This document shows, one piece after another, positions 57,856 through 64,000 of a stretch of 64,000 nucleotides of DNA. Each line of letters begins with the position of its first letter. Within the stretch, counting starts at the first letter, position 1. The DNA lies in NCBI GenBank assembly GCA_009760855.2, contig WPIO01000016.1, positions 705,001-769,000 on the forward strand. The letters run 5' to 3'. Position numbers and translations under genes: made by a program. The notes below the pieces were generated by a model. That model worked only from the letters and a program-made list of their open reading frames with translations. It made no database searches and had not been told where the DNA came from. Origin of the DNA: Cristatella mucedo (Eukaryota; Bryozoa; Phylactolaemata; Cristatellidae).

Positions 57856-60800
57856 CAGGTACAGCTCTCAAAAATGTCAACAATTTCATTTTCTGTAGCA
57901 TTCGAAGAGCCAGCGTCCGCCAGACCGGACGCAAACGGTAGAGAATACAAGCCACTTCATCGCCGTCGCCCAGTTGTTGGACAGCCTCTTAAATTCCGCC
58001 TACTAAATGTCCGCTCGCTAAAAACCAAGGGGTTACTTATCCGCGATCAGGTGGTCCAGGAGAAGCTAGATGCATTTCTGCTTACCGAAACCTGGATGAC
58101 GCCTTGTTCCAGTAGCTGTATTTCCGAGACCACCCCACCCGGGTTCTCATTCTATCAGTCCATGCGTTCTGACAAGGTTGGTGGCAGGGTTGCAATTGTT
58201 GTTCGCGAATCGTTTGGCTATAAAATGTGCAGTTTCTCGCATGGGTCATCGTTTGAATCGGTTGCTTTCAGGTCTTCATCAAAGACAATGCCTCTCACCG
58301 TTGTGATATACCGGCCTCCTTCTGGCTGTCTAAACTTGTTTATAGAGGAGTTTTCAGAGTTCCTCGTCAAAAAACTTGTGTGACAGGCCGTTACTGATTG
58401 TAGGAGACTTCAATATTCACGTTGACAATCCTAGAAACAGCCAGGTCCGCTCATTTCTTGACTGTCTGGAGAATCTTGGTTTGGCCCAACACGTTAATCA
58501 TAGCACCCACGTCGGTGGCCACATTCCAGATCTCGTGATCACTAAGGATGTCCTCCCCACTAACTTTGTGGTGTGCCCGCTGACCCTCTCAGATCATTGT
58601 TCGGTCTCGTTTACTGTTCCTGCTCCCTCGTACGTGCAGGGCAATGTCGAATTTGCCAAACGACGTAACTTACAAAGCATTGACTTGGACAAGTTTTGAA
58701 ATCTGTTTGTGATGCAGGCCTTCTTGATCTGCATTCAGACTCGACCGGCAGCCTCGATACCCTCACTGATGCGATGAACATGACACTCAGGAGTGCTCTT
58801 GACAAGCATGCTCCCGTTCGCTCTATCCGTGTTCAAAGTCGTCGAGATTGCTTTCAATTTACAAAAAAACTCCTTAAGATGTGCCGCGTTAAGCGAAGGC
58901 TGGAACGTCGTTTCAAGAAATCGGGGTCTGAGGCAGACCTAGTCAATTTTAAAGACTTCCTTCGAGTTTACACCCGAAAGCTTAAAAAAGCCAGGGCTTC
59001 TTTTTTCATTAGAAAGCTGAATTCCTGCCAGTCGGACACTAAACAGATTTATAAGACAGTAAACCATTTACTGGCCAATGCTGCCAGGTCTGACTCCCCA
59101 GATATTAAGGGCTTAGCCGAAAAGTTTTCAGCCTTCTTTACTGATAAAATTGTGCACGTTCGTGCCTCCATTAAGACCCCTCCGACCAAAGCAATCGCCA
59201 TTCCTCAACCTGTGACCTTTCTTAAAAGGTTCTCCGATGTTTCTGCCTGTGATGTGGCTGCCTTAATAAGGTCTAGCAAAAAGAGCTCATCTCCTGAAGA
59301 CCCTATACCTTCATCTGTGTGGTCTTCACTTGCAGACCAACTTAGCCCTGCTATAACCAAGATTTTTAATGCTTCTTTGGGAAAAGAGGTCGTCCCCAAG
59401 TCCTTCAAATCAGCAATCCTTAGACCTATTCTTAAAAAGCCAGGATTAAACACAGAGGTCCTAGCAAACTATCGTCCAGTTTCCCTTCTTCCGTTCTTAT
59501 CAAAGATTATTGAAAAAATTGTTGCTAAGCAGCTAGTTGAACATACTGAAAATAATGGAATGTCAGAAACATTTCAATCAGGTTTCAAGAGGCAGCACTC
59601 TACTGAAACTGCTCTCCTCCGTGTTAACAATGACATTCTACGTGGCAACGACGACGGGAATGTCACTGCCTTAGCTCTGCTAGATCTGTCTGCTGCCTTC
59701 GACACCATTGATCACGAAGTTCTGCTTGAACGATTGAGAACAACGATCGGTCTGGCAGACGAAGCACTGGCGTGGTTTAAATCCTACTTGTCTGATCGTG
59801 TTCAATCCGTGTCGTGTGGGGGTCAGGTCTCACACACGAGAAGGGTCACCTGTGGAGTCCCTCAAGGGTCTGTACTTGGTCCCTTGCTGTTCTCCATTTA
59901 TACGCAACCTCTGAGAAAAGTGATTAAGGCCCATGGAATAGGATATCACTTCTATGCTGACGATACTCAGTTGTATTTGTCCTTCAAACCGTCGGAATCT
60001 GCTGCAGCAACTGAGAAACTGAATGCTTGCCTTGGCGATATTCGATCCCGGATGTCGGAAAACTTCCTGAAATTAAATGACGATAAAACCGAACTGAACT
60101 GTTTCTCATAGGACACCCTAAGCGTGTGGCTGGATTAAAAGGCTTTGCTGTTCTAATAGGTGATGCTATTGTGCGACCTTCACCATGTGCTCGTAATCTA
60201 GGTGTCGTGTTCGACAGCTGCCTCAATTTCAAAAGCTTCATTCAGAAGACTGCCTCTACAGCTAGCCATCACATCCGATCCCTATCCAAGACTAGGAGCT
60301 GTCTCCCACAGTGTCCTGTAAAAAATTTAACTAGCTCTTTAGTTCTGTCTCGGCTTGATTATTGTAATTCCCTTTTGGCTGGGCTACCAAAGAAAGCTAT
60401 TATGCCACTACAGCGGACTATGAATATGGCTGCAAGGCTGGTCTTCAAGTCCCAGCGGTTTGAGCACGTGTCTCCTTTGCTGAAAGAGCTAGAATGGTTG
60501 CCGGTTGAGCAAAGGATACAGAGCTAAGTTCTTATGCTGACCCACAAGGCCCGCCACGGCTTGGCTCCTTCATACCTAGCTGAACTGCTGCATCAGTTTC
60601 AGCCTGTTCGCACCCTCAGGTCCTGTGTGGAAAATAAATTAGCTGTCCCATTCCTCTGCTTAAAGACAGTTGGCGACAGAAGCTTTAGCTCTGCAGGTCC
60701 TAGACTGTAGAACTCGCTTCCACAATTCTTACGCAACGACATCTACTCTCCAACTGCCGACTATGGCACATCTTTTTCAGCGGTCCTGAACTGCTACTTC

Positions 60801-60996
60801 TATGCTACTCACTACCTCAACTGCTCTCCTAACTCTGCTATGCTTCCCACTTTCTCTTTGTTGCGTGAGACGAAGTCTGTTGGCTACCGAATGCGTACCG
60901 AAAGCCGCTTAGGCTGTGAGTGCGCTATACAAAACTCTCCTGCGTAACACCCACATGGTCTTTATGACTTTGTGGAGTTACTGACGGAGATACATT
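57856..60996 (+). mobile_element. LINE A (L2-clade-like), longest copy
   Basis: About 3.1 kb on the plus strand, ending in a CATTACAT-type tail. It carries an AP-type endonuclease region followed by reverse transcriptase and a C-terminal region. The RT core has [29 protein letters not shown] and FYADDTQLYLSF, the pattern of the L2/CR1 group. No upstream ORF1 is visible, so the copy is probably 5' truncated. Other LINE A copies in the window match it in parts. Confidence 0.9.
57874..60910 (+). pseudogene. Broken LINE A endonuclease-reverse transcriptase ORF
   Basis: Three successive open segments (57874-58383, 58376-58699, 58696-60111) and a fourth (60126-60527) are in different frames, then the C-terminal part continues in another frame. 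Breaks fall near 58365-58383 (A run), 58698, 60100 and 60524. A Trp codon is TAG at 60708-60710. Endonuclease residues seen include Asn of NVRSL near 58006, Glu of TETW near 58087, GDFN near 58405 and SDH near 58590. YADD of RT is at 59953-59964. The copy cannot make a full protein. Confidence 0.9.
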
Positions 60997-60999
60997 ACA

Positions 61000-61112
61000 T
61001 CCTAAAAGAATCTGATCTCTAACCAGGTGCTTTACACATTCCCAGGGCTTGAGCCCACGACCTTGATCGTCACGTGTGAGCATCTTACCCCTGGGACAGC
61101 ACTAGGCTAGAA
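61000..61112 (-). mobile_element. SINE A-like fragment
   Basis: AAAGAATCTGATCTCTAACC, AGGGCTTGAGCCCACGACC and TTACCCCTGGGACAGCAC. It follows the long LINE A directly. Confidence 0.65.
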
Positions 61113-61282
61113 GTTTACTTCGGCGATGGCAATTTCAGAAACCGCTGTTGTTACGCTTCTGCTACTCTGCAGAGCCTGGAAACGAAGGCGATCCGTCTAA
61201 CGGCAGTTTCTTCCTCCAACGACCTGGTGTTTGCCAGTCGATTGACACACCCACTATGCAAACACCATGCTGGCCCAGGGGG

Positions 61283-61450
61283 ATACATTACGTAATGCAA
61301 TGTATCTAATGTAATGTAATGTATCTCCATTAGAAAATCCACAAAGCCACTTAGTGGGTGTTAGGACGGATACTGTTCTAAGGTGTGCTTAAAGCCTACG
61401 CAGATTTCGGTGAGCATGTGCTAGCCAACAGACGTCGTCTCACATGACAC
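61283..61450 (-). mobile_element. LINE A tail fragment
   Basis: TAATGTAATGTAATG followed by TATCTCCATTAGAAAATCC and the 3' UTR block, diverged, ending in a run of ACACCTCAC. Confidence 0.7.
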
Positions 61451-61454
61451 CTCA

Positions 61455-62255
61455 CATGGCAGAGCACAGCACAGAGCACAGCAGCATGCACCGCCTGTCC
61501 CAGCGTCGGCTCCCGCCAGCGAGAGACAATGCTGTAGCAAAGGTAGGCAAACGTGGGCAAGGCACAGGGCCGAGCCGAACACTGCAAGTCGTTCAGCAAT
61601 CAAAGCAGTCAACTGAATAACTGAACGAAACGAAAACGCAGGGACAGAGACACAGCTGATATCCATAGCTCGACAAATGCAATGTGACACAAAAGCCAAC
61701 ACCGATAAAAGCTATCTTCGACAGGCAAAAACAAACATACCATCAGCTAACATTGGATGACTGGAGCACAGTGCCATAGAAGCAAAGCTACGCCGCTACA
61801 ACAGCCTCATTTGTAAGGCAGCAGATGAGCATGTTGTCATCACTATGGCTCGGCAGAAGAATGAATGCTCAGCTGTAGGCCTCCCACCTACCCTTGACCG
61901 GGCTGGCAAAGTGGAAGCACCTTACCCCTAGTCTAAGATCCCCCTACGAAATGACTAACAAGGTCTTTGCACTGACTAGCTGGTCCTGCCAACATATGCA
62001 GAGCTCCAATTGACAGATCAGAAGCAAAGGCCTGGTCTCCTCCATGGCTTAATCCAAGCTATACACAAGCACAAAATTGTCGGTGGTGCTGCAATGTGGT
62101 ATCCAACGATACCAGAAGTGCAAGGCCTAACACGATTCACTACACTTGCAAATAGGCAATCTGCCTAGTTATTACATCCAAAGGTTATGCACACCGTTCA
62201 GCCGCAGCTGCCACTGGCTGGAGTGGGCTCAACTCCCTTGCTGGATGTATTGATG
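61455..62255. other. Intergenic, mostly unassigned
   Basis: One weak SINE-like element (61800-61930). GCACAGCACAG-type low-complexity sequence near 61460. No gene recognised. Confidence 0.4.
61800..61930 (-). mobile_element. Diverged SINE-like element
   Basis: ACAGCCTCATTTGTAAGGCAG resembles a SINE B end, and CTTGACCGGGCTGGCAAAG..AGCACCTTACCCCTAG resembles a tRNA-like head. Weak. Confidence 0.35.
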
Positions 62256-62261
62256 ACAACT

Positions 62262-62315
62262 GCACATGGATGCTCTGAGGGCGCTTTATCAAGTGCATTA
62301 TTATTATTATTATGC
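62262..62315 (+). mobile_element. LINE B tail remnant
   Basis: ATGCTCTGAGGGCGCTTTATC and a TTATTATTATTA tail, joined directly to the longer LINE B fragment in the same orientation. Confidence 0.7.
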
Positions 62316-63300
62316 GGCAAACTTCCTTAAATTGAGTGATAATAAAAAAAACTTACTAGTTATGGGCAAACCAAGTGTGATCCAGAAATTGGGAAGGCTA
62401 AAGCTCAAAATCGGCTCTGCCAGCATATCTCCTGCTGAATTTGCACGAAATCTAGGTGCCATGTTCCAAAGTGACCTTTCATTAGACGACCACATCAGCT
62501 CCACAGTCAAGCCGGCCTACTTTCAGCTACATTACATTCCTAAACTTCGGGCTTATTTAGACAGGGACACCACATTTAAATCCGTCCATGCACTTGTGAT
62601 ATCCGGTCTTCACTTCTGTAACTCACTGCTTGCTGGTCTACCGGCATGTGCACTCAGTCACTTACAGATGGTGCAAAACTCTGCAGCTAGGCTTGCCTGT
62701 CGTGAGCGGCGCACTGCCATATCACACCACTTCTCGCCGACCTGCACTGGCTACCAGTCAAGCAACGCATCGACTTCAAGGTTTTGTCCCTCACTTTTCG
62801 GTCCCTTCATTCTTTGGCTCCAGCCTCCCCATCAGATCTACTGCCCCACCAGGCTAAGCATAGTACCACTTGCTTTTCGAATCTAACTGTTTACCCATAC
62901 CTCACTCAAGTCTCAAATCCTTTGAAGACCATACCTTTAGCTCCTATGCTCCCAAAGCATAAAAAGCACTTCCGACTTGCGTCACGACATCTCCTGACTT
63001 GCCCACATTTAAAAAGAAACTAAAAGCAGATCTATTTATGACAGCATTTAGTGGATCTCTGTGATTCGTCATTTACATGCTTATGCCTGCTGACACCACA
63101 CATGCTGCCACTAACCATATCTGCATGCTGACCCAGTGCATGTCACCCCTAACCCTGTTATTCTTGTCGTTTATTGAGGATACTACCACTAACCATTCGA
63201 TCGTGCTTCGTTTGCAGCAAATGTAAAGTACCTAGAATGAGATTTGAGTTCCCTAAGGGTGCTATATCAAATGTGTTATTATGATTGTTATTATTATTAT
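62316..63300 (+). mobile_element. LINE B 3' half
   Basis: Reads [39 protein letters not shown] and [20 protein letters not shown], then C-terminal block, 3' UTR, hairpin and TTATTATTATT tail. Frame breaks appear near 62880. Confidence 0.88.
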
Positions 63301-63309
63301 TGGCAGCCA

Positions 63310-64000
63310 GGGAGCACGGTGGGCCAAACTAGAGGCACTGGACCGAAAGCTCTAACACATCAGAACGACGTGCGGGAGGAACATCGGCTAACACTCGAGG
63401 GTCCATCGCGAGGTGCAGCCAACCGGGCGCTGGTGCTAGGCTAAGCTGGCCTAAGCTAAGCTAAGCCAAGCTAAGCTGGCACGTGGCGCCGAGTGATATG
63501 GTATTTATCATATTTATGCCACCGCTAACTATGCAACAGGTCGATGCAGCAGCGCAGCGCGTGGCCGGCCAAAATTACGATGCAGCTGGCCGCCAGCTTC
63601 CGACGCCGGCCGTGTCGCTGGGAGCCGTGGCGGCCATTCGCTGACTGTCAGCGACCCTCGCTCCAGCGACACATGGCTGCCAGATGGGGCGACAGACCCG
63701 CCGACCGAGGCGACAGACGGCCGCGTCGAAGAGACGCCTGCCGCTCGTGGTGTTTGCGGCTCGCCGAGACCGCCCGGTCCCAACAGGTTCGCCGTGAATT
63801 TTCTTACCTCCCTCATACTTCACTTTAAACAAACATCACTGGGACGGCACTAGACACAAAGGAAGCCTGTAGAAAGGTTTTTGGCAGGAGATAACGATGC
63901 GATAGCCGCGACCGGCTGCACAAGTCGGCCATGACAACGTCTCACTCTGGTTGCACTCCTAGTCCACAACCCCGATGCATTGCCTTAGCAAGCGGCGAGC
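63310..64000. other. GC-rich right end, possible promoter or first exon
   Basis: A TAAGC repeat at about 63442-63476 is followed by CpG-rich DNA at 63540-63790. On the minus strand ATGAGGGAG is followed by GTAAGAAAA, a good donor, near 63805-63816, so a first exon running leftwards is possible. No domain supports it. Confidence 0.3.

Noticed and set aside
58696-60111. Longest open frame in the window as an active reverse transcriptase
   Set aside because: It lacks its endonuclease and C-terminal parts in frame; the element has several frameshifts and a stop.

Overview
This is eukaryotic, almost certainly invertebrate-animal, nuclear DNA. It has spliced genes with GT-AG introns, a secreted or membrane protein with SRCR and zona pellucida (ZP) domains (an animal-type domain set), many L2-clade LINE fragments, tRNA-derived SINEs and long microsatellites. 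Nothing prokaryotic is present: no operons and no CRISPR. I cannot name the species.

Three host genes can be read, all on the minus strand. (1) Positions 85-13433 hold the first six coding exons of an N-acetylneuraminate lyase-like gene; the remaining exons, including the one expected to carry the Schiff-base lysine, lie left of the window. (2) Positions 18822-44468 hold an apparently complete nine-exon gene: signal peptide, two group A SRCR domains, a Ser/Thr/Ala-rich linker, a full ZP module, a RRKR cleavage site, an external hydrophobic patch and a short hydrophobic tail. The predicted protein is 611 residues, and every exon junction keeps frame. (3) Positions 54416-55483 hold a single-exon, 355-residue type II membrane protein of the HtrL/YibB family. 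All exon models are by eye, from splice signals, phase and domain similarity. There is no transcript evidence here.

The rest is mainly transposon debris, in introns and between genes. 'LINE A' is an L2-like element with a (ATTAC)n-type tail. Its longest copy, 57856-60996, has endonuclease and reverse transcriptase regions broken by at least four frameshifts and one stop. 'LINE B' is a second L2-like family with a 3' hairpin and a (TTA)n tail. 'LINE C' is seen once. 'SINE A' has tRNA A and B boxes and ends in a version of the LINE B hairpin, so it probably borrows LINE B machinery. 'SINE B' is a second tRNA-derived family. Nested and inverted insertions are common and give a partial insertion chronology.

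Layout: 1-13.4 kb lyase gene with repeat-filled introns; 13.4-18.8 kb promoter side and repeats; 18.8-44.5 kb SRCR-ZP gene, with GC-rich, CpG-rich stretches near exons 2-3 (35.7-38.8 kb) and exon 1 (42.4-44.6 kb); 44.6-54.4 kb repeats; 54.4-55.5 kb HtrL-like gene; 55.9-63.3 kb LINE and SINE copies, including the longest LINE A; 63.5-63.8 kb a GC-rich stretch that could be a promoter or first exon. I found no evidence of a new multi-gene system. The most distinctive items are the SRCR-ZP gene, the active-site changes in the lyase-like gene, and the shared LINE/SINE tail.
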